The notes: generated by a model from the letters alone, not told the origin. A stretch of DNA of 64,000 nt from Branchiostoma floridae (GCF_000003815.2 NC_049994.1:18228824-18292823), one strand, 5' to 3'; shown: positions 1-10,870, counted from the first letter of the stretch. A program made the numbers and translations.

Positions 1-700
1 TTGCGTTAGCACTACAAACAGCGGGGTGGGCATGCCACGGGTGATGGTGCCAGAGGTTGTCACTTCTCAATTCTCACAGCACTTCATGGAGCACACCATA
101 TTTTCTCGAATAAAGTACGCACATTTTAAACTTAACATCCATGGTGAACTATACTTAGTAATACATAGATTACCTACCTAGTCCCTTGATTAGAGGGTAC
201 AAATTAAGTAATACTAACTCAAGTGTAAAGTTTCCTCCTTAACAATAACAGGAACTATCCGAAAACATTTAACAAGCTTTTACAAAATTCTATAAACTAC
301 ATATCTACCATTACACATTTCTACCATAGTGTGCTTCATGCCTTCATTAACACTCAATCACCTTGCAGGTTAGTTGTCAAACAGCAGTAAAAATCATTTC
401 ACCGAGACCACTGCTTTTGTGTGGTCGCTAATTTTCTTATGGTATTCACTTCAGGTTAGACTTTTTATAAAACAGTATATATGCAAAGTAAGAAGACAAA
501 ATAATATTTCATAACAAATGCTAGATATATAACAAAGTAGCACAAACTAATCTGATGCCTTAACGTGCTTTGGACGGACAATTGCCTATTTGAAATAGCA
601 TCTATCAACTTATCCTATGAGCATCAAGTCATTCTATAATTATATCTTAAACAAGTTTCTTTTGTCTAGTGCCATATATTTTTTGCTGGTATTCATCACA
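1..700. repeat. 3' flank of zinc-finger gene A; duplicated block copy 1
   Basis: This AT-rich block has no gene. It aligns by eye, with many substitutions and small indels, to 4068-4810. Shared landmarks include ttgcgttagcactacaaaca near base 1 (compare 4070), tttcctccttaacaataaca near 231 (compare 4270), and the gttagatatataacaaagta stretch. Because the corresponding block follows gene B, the whole unit (zinc-finger gene plus 3' flank) appears tandemly duplicated. The left window edge cuts this block, so another unit may lie further left. Confidence 0.75.
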
Positions 701-795
701 GATTAGACATGTCCAAAACAGAATATATTCAAGTAAGTATTTCGATTTATACAAATTTAATCCGCAAGTTTTACATGCGGATTATCCTTGTTCGG

Positions 796-1890
796 TCATG
801 CACCTGTGTGGGTTCTCAAATGTTTGGACAAGCTAGACTTCCGAGCTGTCCTGTACCCGCACTCCCCACACATGTAGGGTTTCTCGCCGGTGTGTTTTGC
901 TTCAATATGGTTGTCCAAATTGATTTTCTGTGCTGCGGAATAGTCACACTCACCACACATGTAGGGTTTTTCACCTGTATGGGTTCTCATATGTTTGGAC
1001 AAGTAAGATTGATGAGCTGTCCTGTACCCACACACCCCACACATGTATGGTTTCTCACCGGTATGTTTCATGCGATGCTCGTCTAAATGGGATTTCCGTG
1101 CTGCATAATAGTCACACTGCTCACACTTGTAGGGTTTTTTCCCTGTATGGGTTCTCATATGTCGGGATAAGTCAGACCTATAGACAGTCCTGTACCCACA
1201 CTCCCCACACATGAAGGGTTTCTCCCCAGTGTGTTGAGCTGCTATATGGTTTTCAAGGTGGGGCTTCTGTGCTGCGGAATAGTCACACTGCTCACACTTG
1301 TAGGGTTTTTCTCCTGTGTGGGTTCTCATATGTCGGGATAAGTCAGACCTATTGACAGTCCTGTACCCACACTCCCCACACATGAAGGGTTTCTCCCCAG
1401 TGTGTTGAGCTGCTATATGGTGTTCAAGGTGGGGCTTCTGTGCTGCGGAATAGTCACACTGGTCGCACTTGTAGGGTTTTTCTCCTGAATGGGTTCTCAT
1501 GTGTCGGGATAGGTGAGACCTTTGAGCTGTCCTGTACCCACACTCCCCACACATGTAGGGTTTGTCTCCGGTGTGTTTTGCTGCGACATGGTTGTCAAGG
1601 TTCGATTTCCGTGTTGCAGAATAGTCACACTGGTCACACTTATAAGGTCTTTCTCCTGTGTGAGTTCTCATGTGTACAGACAAGGAAGACTTCTGAGTTG
1701 CTCTGTACCCACACTCCCCACACATGAAGGGTTTCTCACTATCGCCTTTCAAGGTAACCTCTTGTGCTATCCTTTGGTCTCCAGGATTGCTTGCTTTGCT
1801 GTCGCAATCAACATGGGGAACACCAGTAGGAGACCCCTCACAGCAGTTCTGAAGTACTTCGGTAGGAGTCCCATGCCCTATCGTTGCCAT
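796..1890 (-). CDS. C2H2 zinc-finger protein A (11 fingers)
   Basis: Probable nuclear DNA-binding protein of 364 residues. Eleven C2H2 fingers fill residues about 55-363. Odd fingers read CGECGYR with H-X3-H; even fingers read CDQCDYSA or CEQCDYSA, often with H-X4-H (for example HIAAQH). TGEKP-type linkers join them, so a continuous DNA-contact array is expected. Finger 10 has CGECDYSA, a hybrid of the two types. The N-terminus carries GTPTEV and a second GSPTGV. The start is the first ATG after a splice acceptor (minus strand tttcttcattag, about 1898), so the coding part is one exon and the 5' UTR is spliced on from upstream. The nearest paralogue is gene B. Targets cannot be read from the sequence. 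Other reading frames over this gene are antisense shadows. Confidence 0.9.
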   Translation of the reverse strand: MATIGHGTPTEVLQNCCEGSPTGVPHVDCDSKASNPGDQRIAQEVTLKGDSEKPFMCGECGYRATQKSSLSVHMRTHTGERPYKCDQCDYSATRKSNLDNHVAAKHTGDKPYMCGECGYRTAQRSHLSRHMRTHSGEKPYKCDQCDYSAAQKPHLEHHIAAQHTGEKPFMCGECGYRTVNRSDLSRHMRTHTGEKPYKCEQCDYSAAQKPHLENHIAAQHTGEKPFMCGECGYRTVYRSDLSRHMRTHTGKKPYKCEQCDYYAARKSHLDEHRMKHTGEKPYMCGVCGYRTAHQSYLSKHMRTHTGEKPYMCGECDYSAAQKINLDNHIEAKHTGEKPYMCGECGYRTARKSSLSKHLRTHTGA

Positions 1891-1899
1891 GTCCTACCT

Positions 1900-2757
1900 A
1901 ATGAAGAAAATTATGAAATGATACGAAAGTCATTGACTATTTGTAATTGTAAAGAAAGTAAACTGTGTTTATTGATCAGGTTATACAATTTCAATGTATT
2001 AAAACTTAACTCACGACAATTTGGCACGCTTTAGAGTCAATTTCGAGTCAAATAATATTTGTAATACGTTTTAGCTATCTAAAGTAAAAGAGCATTTCAG
2101 TCACTATACTTCTAAATTGTTCAAACAATTTAAAATGTAAGTTTGAACATGTTTGAATCTATTCATATTTGTTGGAAACATTGGGAAATTAACAATATCA
2201 TTATCTCTTTTTGTCACTTGACCAAGTTTGCCCAAAGACTTTCCTTTTAACTAGGATCCATTGTACACAACAAAAGAAGGAAAAAAAGTTCACAGTTTTC
2301 TAACAGAAAGAAAGAAAAACTGTATTTCCAGCATACTTCTATTTACATTTAACAATTTTATCGACCAATAGAACACACGCCGTCAAATCTCTGGCTACCT
2401 TATTCGTTGCATTGGATGTTCACTTCCCCAGTCCGGCCCCTCCCCTGCCTTGTTTAAAAGTCACTTCCGGATGCTTCCACGTGTCCCTTACAAACCATTC
2501 AATGCCCTTATATGGTGTTATGTATCATTCCAAAACCATCTAAAACAGCCACCTCCATTGCTGCATAACGTATACAGAGGTGATGATTGGGCAAGTTTGG
2601 TCTCGCCCCCCTCCCCCTTTCCACCATTCCCCGGAACGATTTTCACCATCCAGAAATGTCCTATAAACATTCATATTTCTCTGATTTTCTTCCAAAGAAC
2701 CGACCTCAAACTCTTACACTCGACATCGACATACCTGACTGCTCGCTATCAAGCCTT
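1900..2757 (-). other. Probable 5' UTR intron of zinc-finger gene A
   Basis: AT-rich sequence with no coding signal. It lies between the acceptor just before the gene A start codon and a strong donor (CAG/gtaagg on the minus strand, GT at 2759-2758). I see no other feature in it. Confidence 0.5.
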
Positions 2758-2759
2758 AC

Positions 2760-2870
2760 CTGTTTCCTATGACGTTTTTCTCCTCACGTAAAATCCGGCG
2801 CTCTGCCTGTTGCTCTAAGTCGTACCGAGGGGTCAGGGGTGAAGTGCTGAGGGTCAAAGGTGAATATGTT
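2760..2870 (-). promoter_or_regulatory. Candidate noncoding first exon and promoter of zinc-finger gene A
   Basis: On the minus strand a GC-richer block contains two DR1-like nuclear-receptor half-site pairs, at 2852-2864 (ggtcaaaggtgaa) and 2829-2843 (ggggtcaggggtgaa). About 80 bases further on, the sequence CATAGGAAACAG is followed by gtaagg, a consensus donor. The same arrangement, including gtcgtaccgagggg-like sequence next to the motif pair, recurs at 9529-9640 upstream of gene B. The transcription start is not determined; the 2870 limit is approximate. Confidence 0.5.
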
Positions 2871-3432
2871 CTCCTGATGTCCCAGATATTTTACTCCCGC
2901 CAACACGTTACAAACCGTCATGCTTCGTTTTCAGTCTGATGTTAGGCTGCTTTGACTTATCTTTAACAAGTAGGTAGGATAGCAAATTTAGTGCACCAAT
3001 AGATTCAAGTTTATCGGTGAGGTACATTCTGAGGGCCTTGGACTTGGGCCGTGAGGCATATTAACATAATCAATTAGCACATACAGGTCGTTGAGCTAGT
3101 CTAGGAAATGATTAAAAAATAAATCCTATTCCAGTCTCCTGATTTTCCTACTGTTGGCGATGTCTATCTGATCGAAAGACTTAAGTTTAAAAAAAAAACA
3201 TTGCTAACTGCGCATCTCGATAAATTTCTTCGTATTGTCTTCACTGGGTTTCTGTAGAGAAAGGAAAGTCTCTATGAATAAAGGAAACGTAGTTCTACTG
3301 TATGAGCTACTGTTGTTGTTTTAGGGTTTGCAAATACTAGCTGAAGAAATGTATGATATTCAACTTGATTTTGTACCACTCTTGTGTTACATACTGTGAT
3401 ATTAAACTAGTGTTGTATCTTGTTGTGGAATG
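2871..3432. other. Intergenic, nothing recognised
   Basis: No ORF, RNA gene or clear repeat is supported here. The sequence is AT-rich with a short A-run near 3188. Confidence 0.5.
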
Positions 3433-4135
3433 AGACGGAGACAGCAGACGTGACTAACCCTTGTAGACAGTGGGATGGCAATTCCATGGGTGGTGCAAGA
3501 GGTTGCGTTACTTCTCACATCCCTGTTACATACTCTAATATTTTGTTTATATCTTGAAGTGTAATCAGACGGAGACAGTAGATGCTGCTAAACCTTGTAT
3601 TCTATTGCGTTAGCACTACAGACAGTGGGATGGCAATTCCACGGGTGGTGCAAGAGGTTGCGTTACTTCTCACATCCCTGTTACATACTCGAATATTTTG
3701 TTTATATCTTGAAGTGGAATCAGACGGAGACAGTAGATGCTGCTAAACCTTGTATTCTATTGCGTTAGCACTACAGACAGTGGGGTGGGCAGTCCACGGG
3801 TGGTGCAAGAGGTTGCGTTACTTCTCACATCCCTGTTACGTACTCTAATATTTTGTTTATATCTTGAAGTGGAATCAGACGGAGACAGTAGATGCTGCTA
3901 AACCTTGTATTCTATTGCGTTAGCACTACAGACAGTGAGGTGGGCATTCCACGGGTGGTGCAAGAGGTTGCGTTACTTGTCACATCCCTGTTATATACTC
4001 TAATATTTTGTTTATATCTTGTAGTGGAATCAGACGGAGACAGTAGATGCTGCTAAACCTTGTATTCTATTGCGTTATCACTACAGACAGTGAGGTTGGC
4101 ATTCCACGGGTGGTAGTGCTAGAGGTCAATTCTCA
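3433..4135. repeat. Tandem repeat, 155-bp period
   Basis: The motif cagacggagacagtagatg recurs at 3566, 3721, 3876 and 4031, exactly 155 bases apart, with a shorter, diverged first copy from 3433. Each unit carries ttgcgttagcactacagaca and ttttgtttatatcttgaagt. The last unit runs directly into the duplicated gene B 3' flank, and a half unit also opens the window at base 1. The array therefore sits at the junction of the zinc-finger segmental duplication. Confidence 0.9.
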
Positions 4136-4960
4136 ATTCTCACACAGCTTCATGGAGCATGCCGTATTTTCTCGACTACAGTACAGTACGCACTTTTAAA
4201 CTTAATATTCATGATGGACTATTCTGAGTAATACATAGGTTAGAGGGTACAAATTAGATGATACGAACTTAAGTGCGACGTTTCCTCCTTAACAATAACA
4301 ACAGGGAATTATCAGAAAATAATTAACAAGTTTCAAAACTATTCTACGAAACTAAAGATCTACCATTAAACATTTCTATCAATGTGTGCACTACATTCAT
4401 GCGTTATTCTTACAACTTTACCTTTTATCACTTTACTATGTTAAGTTTTCATGTACCCGTGTGTTTGCTTTATTGTCTAAATACGTATAAAGCGCGCTGA
4501 CATATATTTGGAGATTGGAACCTCTACCAATAAACTATCTTTACTATTCCTTCACCGATCAGCTTGCAGGTTAGTTGACAAACTGTAAAAATGTTTTCAT
4601 CGAGACCATTTTCTTTTGCTTGTTTTTCACTGTAGGTTAGACATTTCCAGAACAGAACATATTCAAAGTCAGTATACAAATATCATTTTATAAGGGTAGA
4701 AATGTTAGATATATAACAAAGTAACAAAACCACGTCGATGCCTTAACTTCCTTTGCTGAACACTTGCCTTTTTGAAAAAAATATCTATTAACTAATCTAT
4801 GAGCAACTATCAACTCATTCTATAATTCTTACACAGAGGGCTCTCATGAACATGAGAAGTTAAAAATAGCCAAGTTTCACGTGTAGGATCACCTTTCAAG
4901 TTCACTTGGCTTCTCTCAGTGAGAGCCTCACAATAGTCAGGTGAGAAGTACCCTTAACTT
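4068..4960. repeat. 3' flank of zinc-finger gene B; duplicated block copy 2
   Basis: Counterpart of the block at 1-700 (shared landmarks described there). It includes extra sequence around 4440-4560 absent from copy 1. No gene is seen. Confidence 0.7.
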
Positions 4961-5265
4961 CCGGAAGGGTCACACAGGGTCGATCTGTCACTTATCCTGT
5001 ATCCAGAGTAAGACTCTCCGCAAAGCCATCATCAGTTTTTGTCTCTGATCAGGAATCAGTCACATGGTGTCTACGTCGCAGAGTAGTCACACTGACTGGT
5101 TTAAGCTTTTTTTTTTTTCTTTTTTTTCTATGTGGTTTGCGATATGGTGGTTGACAGAGGATTTAGTAACTGTCATGCTGGTTACATTCTCCAATATGGG
5201 TTTTCATGTATCCAGACAGGTTAAACTTTCGAGATGTCCTGAACCCGCACCTCTCACAAACGTTT
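4960..5265 (-). pseudogene. Decayed zinc-finger tail of gene B
   Basis: Immediately past the gene B stop, in a shifted frame, the minus strand still reads VCERCGFRTSRKFNLSGYMK, a finger whose first zinc-binding histidine is replaced by Tyr. Further on, CDYSAT followed by a stop and then LCGESYSGYRISDRSTL are remnants of two more fingers with stops and a damaged Cys. The ancestral protein therefore probably carried about three more C-terminal fingers, lost through a nonsense change plus frameshift. Confidence 0.75.
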
Positions 5266-6513
5266 CTAACCATTGTGTTTTGCTACTATATGAATGGTCA
5301 AAGTGCCTTTTTGTGCTGCAGAATAGTCACACTGGTCACACTTGAAGGGTCTTTCCCCTGTATGGGTTCTCATATGTCGGGGTAAGTCAGACTTTCGCGC
5401 TGTCCTGTACCCGCACTCCCCACACATGTAGGGTTTCTCACCAGTGTGTTGTGCTGCCATATGGTATTCAAGGTGGGACTTCTGTGCTGCGGAATAGTCA
5501 CACTGGTCACACTTGTAGGGTTTTTCTCCTGTGTGAGTTCTCATATGGTGTGATAAAGTAGACCTTTGAGCTGCTCTGTATCCACACTCTCCACACATAT
5601 AGGGTTTCTCACCAGTGTGCTTTTTTATATGCTGGTCCAAGTACAATTTCCGTGCTGAAGAATAGTCGCACTGGTCACACTTGTAGGGTTTTTCTCCTGT
5701 ATGGGCTCTCATGTGTCGGGATAAGTTAGACTTTAGCACTGTCTTGAACCCACACTCCCCACACATGAAGGGTTTCTCACCGGTGTGTTTTGTGCGATGC
5801 TGGTCCAAACTGAATTTCCGTGCTGCAGAATAGTCACACTGGTCACACTTGTAAGGTTTTTCACCTGTGTGGGTTCTCATATGTCTGGATAACTTAGACT
5901 TTAGACAAGTCCTATATCCACACTCCCCACACATAAAGGGTTTTTCACCAGTGTGTTTTGCTGCCATATGTTCGTCCAAAGTGGATTTCTGTGCTGCAGA
6001 ATAGTCACACTGGTCACATTTGTAGGGTTTCTCTTTTGTGTGGATTCTCATGTGTCTGGATAACGCATCCGTAAAAGGTGTCCTGTATCCACACTCCCCA
6101 CACATATAGGGTTTCTTATCATTGTGTTTTGCTGCTATATGCCTGTCCATGCGGACTTTAAGTGCTGCAGAATAGTCGCACAGGTCACATTTGTAGGGTT
6201 TTTCTCCTGTGTGGGTTCTCATATGTTTGGATAAGTTAGACCTATCACCCGTCCTGTACCCGCACTCTCCACACACGTAGGGTTTCTCACCGGTGTGCGT
6301 TCTTATGTGGGTGACCAAAATGGTCAAATCTGCAGCAGAATAGCCACATTGGTCACACCTGTATGGTTTCTCACCAGCGGTACTCGCTTTGACTTTTTGT
6401 GCTGCCATCTGGTGTCCATCATCAGTTATTTTGTTGTTGCAAACCTCGCTGGGAGACCCATCATAGCACTGCTTGTCTACTTCGGTGGGAGACCCGTATC
6501 CTGATGCCGCCAT
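5266..6513 (-). CDS. C2H2 zinc-finger protein B (13 fingers)
   Basis: Probable nuclear DNA-binding protein of 415 residues, paralogue of gene A. Thirteen C2H2 fingers occupy residues about 52-413. They alternate CGECGYR (H-X3-H) and CDQCDYSA (H-X3/4-H) types with TGEKP linkers. The N-terminus reads MAASGYGSPTEV and repeats the motif as GSPSEV. The ATG at 6513 has a good Kozak context (ACAAAGATGG) and follows a splice acceptor (tcttatcactag). The ORF ends in KHNG and stops where downstream sequence still resembles fingers (4960-5265), so the present C-terminus is a truncation relative to the ancestor. Confidence 0.9.
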   Translation of the reverse strand: MAASGYGSPTEVDKQCYDGSPSEVCNNKITDDGHQMAAQKVKASTAGEKPYRCDQCGYSAADLTILVTHIRTHTGEKPYVCGECGYRTGDRSNLSKHMRTHTGEKPYKCDLCDYSAALKVRMDRHIAAKHNDKKPYMCGECGYRTPFTDALSRHMRIHTKEKPYKCDQCDYSAAQKSTLDEHMAAKHTGEKPFMCGECGYRTCLKSKLSRHMRTHTGEKPYKCDQCDYSAARKFSLDQHRTKHTGEKPFMCGECGFKTVLKSNLSRHMRAHTGEKPYKCDQCDYSSARKLYLDQHIKKHTGEKPYMCGECGYRAAQRSTLSHHMRTHTGEKPYKCDQCDYSAAQKSHLEYHMAAQHTGEKPYMCGECGYRTARKSDLPRHMRTHTGERPFKCDQCDYSAAQKGTLTIHIVAKHNG

Positions 6514-6854
6514 CTTTGTCTAGTGATAAGATGAAGAAATGACAGCATTTTTAGTTTTACCTACATCAGAGTACACAGCTTCATCTTTTTTTATTCATTT
6601 ATTAAGAGTCACGGAAAATGTTCTGCGAGGTGTGGGCAACAGGATTTATACGTCCTTCACAAGACCCACACCTCCAGAAACAGTTTAAGCTAATTATAAA
6701 CTATAGGAAATAGGCAAATAAAAGCTAAGTACATAACATAAGGATATTACAAAAAACAGTGCAGTAAATACAAAATAATATCCAAACGAAACAACAGTAA
6801 AAAGGGTAAATTAAACTAAAGATAACAACAAATGAAAATGAGGTAACTAAAGGT

Positions 6855-6949
6855 TGACCACACGTTTTGATGTTCATCTAATCAGCACTTGCAACAATGG
6901 GTCCAAGTGCATATTAGATGGACATCCAAGTGCATATGTGTGGTCAGAA
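6855..6949. repeat. Short palindromic element
   Basis: gaccacacgttttgatgttcatctaat at its left end pairs with attagatggacatccaagtgcatatgtgtggtc at its right end as an imperfect inverted repeat. It is consistent with a small non-autonomous DNA element or its remnant. No target duplication was identified. Confidence 0.5.
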
Positions 6950-7554
6950 GAAAGAAGTAATGTTCAATAACGAATTGCTTAAAATGATTGATTGAAAAGG
7001 TAGTATTTAGCCAGAGTTGTCGGATTTCTGGTGGTGAGGCGTTCCATATGTCGACGTTTCTGTTAGTGTTAAGATAGAAATGCTTAAATATTTATCTTAT
7101 GCATAGCGAATCAGTTCTCAATAAATATTACTTGACAGTTTGTACAGGTATTATTTGGCATTTTTCATAACAAACAGAGTGCTGCTTTGCTTTCAATTAT
7201 CTTACTAAAATAGATTACAACTAAGCTCCTTCGAAACTTAACTTTTTATTCATAAGATATGATTAATTATTGCATCCCAAAATGGAAGGAAATGATATGT
7301 AATCGCTAAGAAATGTAAAACTAATGAATAAATGAATGGTCTGTGGTAAAGAAAATAATAAAATGACATTCAAATACCATAACATAATAATCAATATCAT
7401 GAGATTAATAATAAATAACATAGCAGCTACAAAAGCTGAATTAAAGTATGGTTTAGAATCAAAGTCTCTTGTCAACTTACGTCATACTAGTTACGTGAAC
7501 CCTATATTAATCAATGTTCCATCTAAAGCCTTTAATACTAAATAACCTTCATTA

Positions 7555-7680
7555 GTGTCACTGACGAAGGATAGTGGATTCTATTCGAAACGTCTGACCG
7601 TTTCAAAACCATATCCAGTTGCTTGAGTAACTATTTTTGGCGTATCTTATTACCTGGATGTCTAACCTACATCGACGTAT
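7555..7680 (+). repeat. Retroelement 3' fragment with hammerhead-like core
   Basis: The stretch contains ctgacgaagg, a 6-bp hairpin GGATAG/CTATTC around tggatt, and then GAAACGTC. The layout resembles the hammerhead ribozyme core (CUGANGA, stem II, GAAA) known from Penelope-like retroelements. Downstream ccatatccagttgcttgagtaacta recurs near 53098 and, diverged, near 12940. Whether it is an active ribozyme is unknown; an extra A between CTGACGA and stem II weakens the match. Confidence 0.35.
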
Positions 7681-8078
7681 TGAAATTATTTGTTTGGAGA
7701 AGAAGAAGACCCTATAATATCTATCATCTTAACCTTACTAAAGAATATTAATTTTATATTTGGAAATACTACAGAGGTATTATTCGTAAGCAAATACAAT
7801 AATGTTTACCCCCATGTGGTTTATCGAAACAATCACTGCTTTGTTTATTTATACTATAAAAACATTCATATACGTACATTTGTAAGCAAATACATAATGT
7901 TTACCCCCATATGGTTTATCGAAACAATCACTGCTTTGTTTATTTATACTTTAAAACATTCATATACGTACATGTTGTATCCCTCTAGCTTTTGCCTACA
8001 GCTACCACTCAAATGTAGCAATGCTAAATCAATATGTAATCTAACACCACAGGGTGTCTGCTACATTTCTAGTAACCA

Positions 8079-8460
8079 TGTAGGGTTCTCCCCAGAATTT
8101 TTTAGTATAGTGGAGGGGCTGGCAAAAATAACCCAAACCAATGCGCTGCTCTTTCATGAAAATGGGTTCATTTTGCAATGACAGAGGGTGTCAAATACTA
8201 CAAGTATAATATATTATTGTGATTCCTTTGTTGTGAAGTGGCAAAACGACTATTGTTTTGATCATTGCTCATTCACAAGTTTTTGCAGACAATGCCGACT
8301 GGAAAAGTGATGCCATTTGGCACAAACATCTGTGAATTTCCATTGATTTTAGCAAAACTAACTAAGAAAATAGGGAAGAAACACACTAAATTTCAAAAGT
8401 AGTATAGTGGAGCTGAGCTAGGAGTATAGTGGAGGGCCTCCGTTATTCAATTCTTTGGGG
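8079..8460 (+). repeat. Dispersed element, copy 1 (second at 57744-58140)
   Basis: The sequence from gttctccccagaattttt to gtagtggagggcctccgtta is closely repeated in the same orientation at 57744-58140. The second copy differs mainly by small indels. It has no coding potential and no evident terminal inverted repeats. Confidence 0.8.
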
Positions 8461-8877
8461 AGGGACCCTGACCATGGTGACAGCCGTCTGGTACGGGTCA
8501 TTGACCTTATTTGTTAGGAGAAGAAGAAAAAAGAAACGTAGCAAAAACAATGTTTCCCTTCTGTAAAGGTAAATATAACAATAATCTCCGTCGTATTCTG
8601 CTAAAAACATGCTGCACCACTAGTAATATAGCAGGAAATGTTGAATTATATGGTAATTTATTGGTAAAACGTATAGATGATATAATTATTACGAACTAGG
8701 TCATCTTCCAAAACTTGCTACAACTTCAGCAGCTAAACCCTCCTTCCTTGCTACTTAAGTCGTTGTTTGTTTTCATATTCATTTTCCACGTGGTTCCATG
8801 TGTGTGGTTTACAAACAATTTTGTGGATAAATACGTCACTATACACCCTCTTTATCTCTACTTTATAACACATAGAA

Positions 8878-9355
8878 GGGGTGACGTAAGCATTAGCGCA
8901 GGCGCCTAGAGCCCACGGTGAGAGATCTCAAATAAAAACAAGGCTTTAAACCATTGAAAAGCCTTTCTTGGTGGGATTTTATGTGAAATCTGGGCATTTT
9001 GGGGGTGGCTGCAGTAGGAAAGACCCTACACTGGTAGAATTAGTTGTAAAAAATGACCTTTCTCCATCGAGGGGGTTTCCGCACCCCCCTGAAATAGTGG
9101 TATCGTCGCCAGAATGGTGTTTTCAGCCAAATGGGCCAATCCAAGGGCTCTAATCAGGGGGGTGTATCAAAAGATTAGCCGTATAGAAATTCTTGCCAAG
9201 GAATTTGCCGAGACTGGATGTAGTAGGCTATCATTTGAAGGTAAGTTTGTATGGCTTGAACTTTTTATTCTTGAGATAATTGCATATTTGTTTCCTCAAC
9301 TCTCCCATTGGAACGCATGTATTAGTGGGTGAAATTCTAATGTCATCGTCTCCCC
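8878..9355. mobile_element. Palindromic MITE-like element with 4-bp target duplication (AGAA)
   Basis: The element begins ggggtgacgtaagcattag and ends ctaatgtcatcgtctcccc, inverted termini, and is flanked on both sides by AGAA. A relative at 29380-29841 has the same termini and is flanked by TTAA. The interior shares tttaaaccattgaaaagcc with that copy. It lacks a transposase and is therefore a non-autonomous DNA element. Confidence 0.7.
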
Positions 9356-9528
9356 AGAAGCGACGAGGTACAAGTTTGGTTTCGCCCCCCTCCCCATTCA
9401 CTTTCGCCATATTCACACTAGGAAAATACCTATAGATTATCATCTTACGATCGTCTTTATTCCAGAAAAATTACCTCAAACTCTTACACTCTTATCATAA
9501 TACTTGGCTGCTCGCTAATAAGTCTTAC

Positions 9529-9640
9529 CTGCTTCCTATGATGACTTTTCGCCCCACGTAAACCGGGAATCGGGCTGTTTTGTCCTTCTGTCGTACCGAG
9601 GGGTCAGAGGTGAAGGCTTTGGGGTCAAAGGTGAACCTGA
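9529..9640 (-). promoter_or_regulatory. Candidate noncoding first exon and promoter of zinc-finger gene B
   Basis: Paired DR1-like motifs at 9601-9635 (gggtcagaggtgaa and ggggtcaaaggtgaa, plus strand reading) lie upstream, on the minus strand, of a consensus donor (CATAGGAAGCAG/gtaagac, exon end 9529). The layout matches the gene A region 2760-2870 almost base for base around gtcgtaccgagg. It sits 3 kb upstream of the gene B start codon and would be its noncoding exon 1. Confidence 0.5.
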
Positions 9641-9877
9641 CGAGTTTGCGACCTAAGGACTTTATTTTTCGGATATCTAACTCCTCTTTCTAACTTTCTG
9701 TCTTATTTGGACAATTTGTACTATTTTTTGTTGTTGTTGTTGTCCTCGTTTAACGTCTATTATTTCGCTAGACGTGGTCTCTTGGTGCTGAGTAACACAT
9801 GGTTCGCTTTAGAGTCAATAGTCTCTCTTGGTATTTAACTCTTGGTTCCTTGTGCTTGAGAGTTGTTGGAGGAGTTT

Positions 9878-10186
9878 CTAGGAGAGTACGTCGAAACGGT
9901 GTGTACTCTCAATGTACTGGGAGAAGGCCATGTACATCTGTTTGTTGATTCCTTCTGACAGGTCTTCTCTCATTCCCGCCAGCGTGGTGATGTCGGTGTC
10001 TCTGCTGTCCCCTGCTGTGTTGAATGTCTCATATATGTTCTCCACTTCTAGCAGCATGTGTTGTCTCTCCTTTTCATAGCGAGGGCAGTGGTATTTTTCT
10101 AGCGACCTGTGGAGCCTGGTAGTGGCTGTGTGACGCTGGGTTCTTGTTTTCGAGTTTAACAGACCATATAATGACCACCAGTGCAA
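9878..10186 (-). pseudogene. Possible LINE reverse-transcriptase C-terminal fragment
   Basis: A 102-residue minus-strand ORF contains HRSLEKYHCPRYEKERQHML, resembling the HCPRY...R segment at the C-terminus of many non-LTR reverse transcriptases. No RT catalytic motif (YXDD) is present and there is no upstream coding sequence, so at most it is a 5'-truncated remnant. The first part of the ORF overlaps a dispersed repeat (10098-10317). Confidence 0.35.
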
Positions 10187-10317
10187 AATGGCGTCAACTG
10201 ATAAACCGGTTTTTCTTCTTCATAATTCTAAAGGGCTCCGCCCACTAGTGCAGTCTCCCATTAGAATACATAGAAAACATGCAAAAAAGCGGCTGTCAAA
10301 AGTCACCTACTTGAGGT
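10098..10317. repeat. Dispersed direct repeat, copy 1 (second at 12128-12336)
   Basis: The block containing gtgcaaaatggcgtcaactg, taaaccggtttttcttcttc and gggctccgcccactagtgca is nearly identical to 12128-12336 in the same orientation. Copy 1 keeps an additional tctcccattagaatac segment. Confidence 0.85.
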
Positions 10318-10824
10318 GAAGTCTTTGGGGTCAAAGGTGAACCTGTGCATCTGATCATCTCCCCTTTCATGTTATCAGCAATTAACCATCGGGCACGAAT
10401 TTTCAATAAACTTAAACTTATCATCCATGTCAATGACTGGATGTAATCAGAAAATGTTGAAGTTTGGTGACACAAGCACTTTAAACCTAGTGTTTATTTA
10501 AATATTGTGAATAATGATATGGCAATCCAAAGGTCCACAAAAATATCTTAGTGGAGAGCAGCATTTTGCCGTGCTTTGTCCGATTTCAAAAACAAGTATC
10601 AAGTATGGCAGTCAACGATGGCTGATATTCCACCTGTAAGCGCCCTCTCGCAGACAAATATGTCACTGCAGCGCAGAAAATCAGACACGAGCCAGAGTAA
10701 AAAAAGTATAAAATGAAGTTGGATATTTTGATGACGATGGTTGTTTTATAATCCGTTCAGATGAAAAAAATAACGTACTGGCGTAAAACGATATATTACT
10801 TGGGTGATTATGATTTTAAAAATT

Positions 10825-10870
10825 ACCTTTGACCCTCAGATGCGTTCAACCCTGACCTCTCGTCCGACAG
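10825..10870 (+). promoter_or_regulatory. Candidate first exon motif of zinc-finger gene C
   Basis: On the plus strand, acctttgaccctc (10825) and ttcaaccctgacctct (10845) are the reverse complement of the DR1-like pair found upstream of genes A, B and D, in the orientation expected for plus-strand gene C. CCGACAG/gtttgg follows and could be a weak donor (exon end 10870). The GC-rich stretch to about 11000 fits promoter-proximal sequence. It is 2.3 kb upstream of the gene C coding exon. Confidence 0.4.

Larger units (their letters stand above)
6522..9527 (-). other. Probable 5' UTR intron of zinc-finger gene B, with inserted repeats
   Basis: This 3-kb stretch lies between the gene B acceptor and the donor at 9528-9527 on the minus strand. 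It is AT-rich and holds several dispersed elements listed separately (6855-6949, 7561-7600, 8079-8460, 8878-9355). The ORFs seen here are short, lysine/isoleucine-rich and not convincing. Confidence 0.45.

Noticed and set aside
709-2034. Plus-strand ORFs rich in THTPHTCR over zinc-finger gene A, and similar ones over genes B, C and D
   Set aside because: Antisense shadows of zinc-finger coding sequence; the complement of the finger repeat stays open by chance.
7690-8181. ORF of 163 codons in the gene B intron
   Set aside because: AT-driven composition, overlaps a dispersed repeat and an internal duplication (7790-7970); no recognisable domain.
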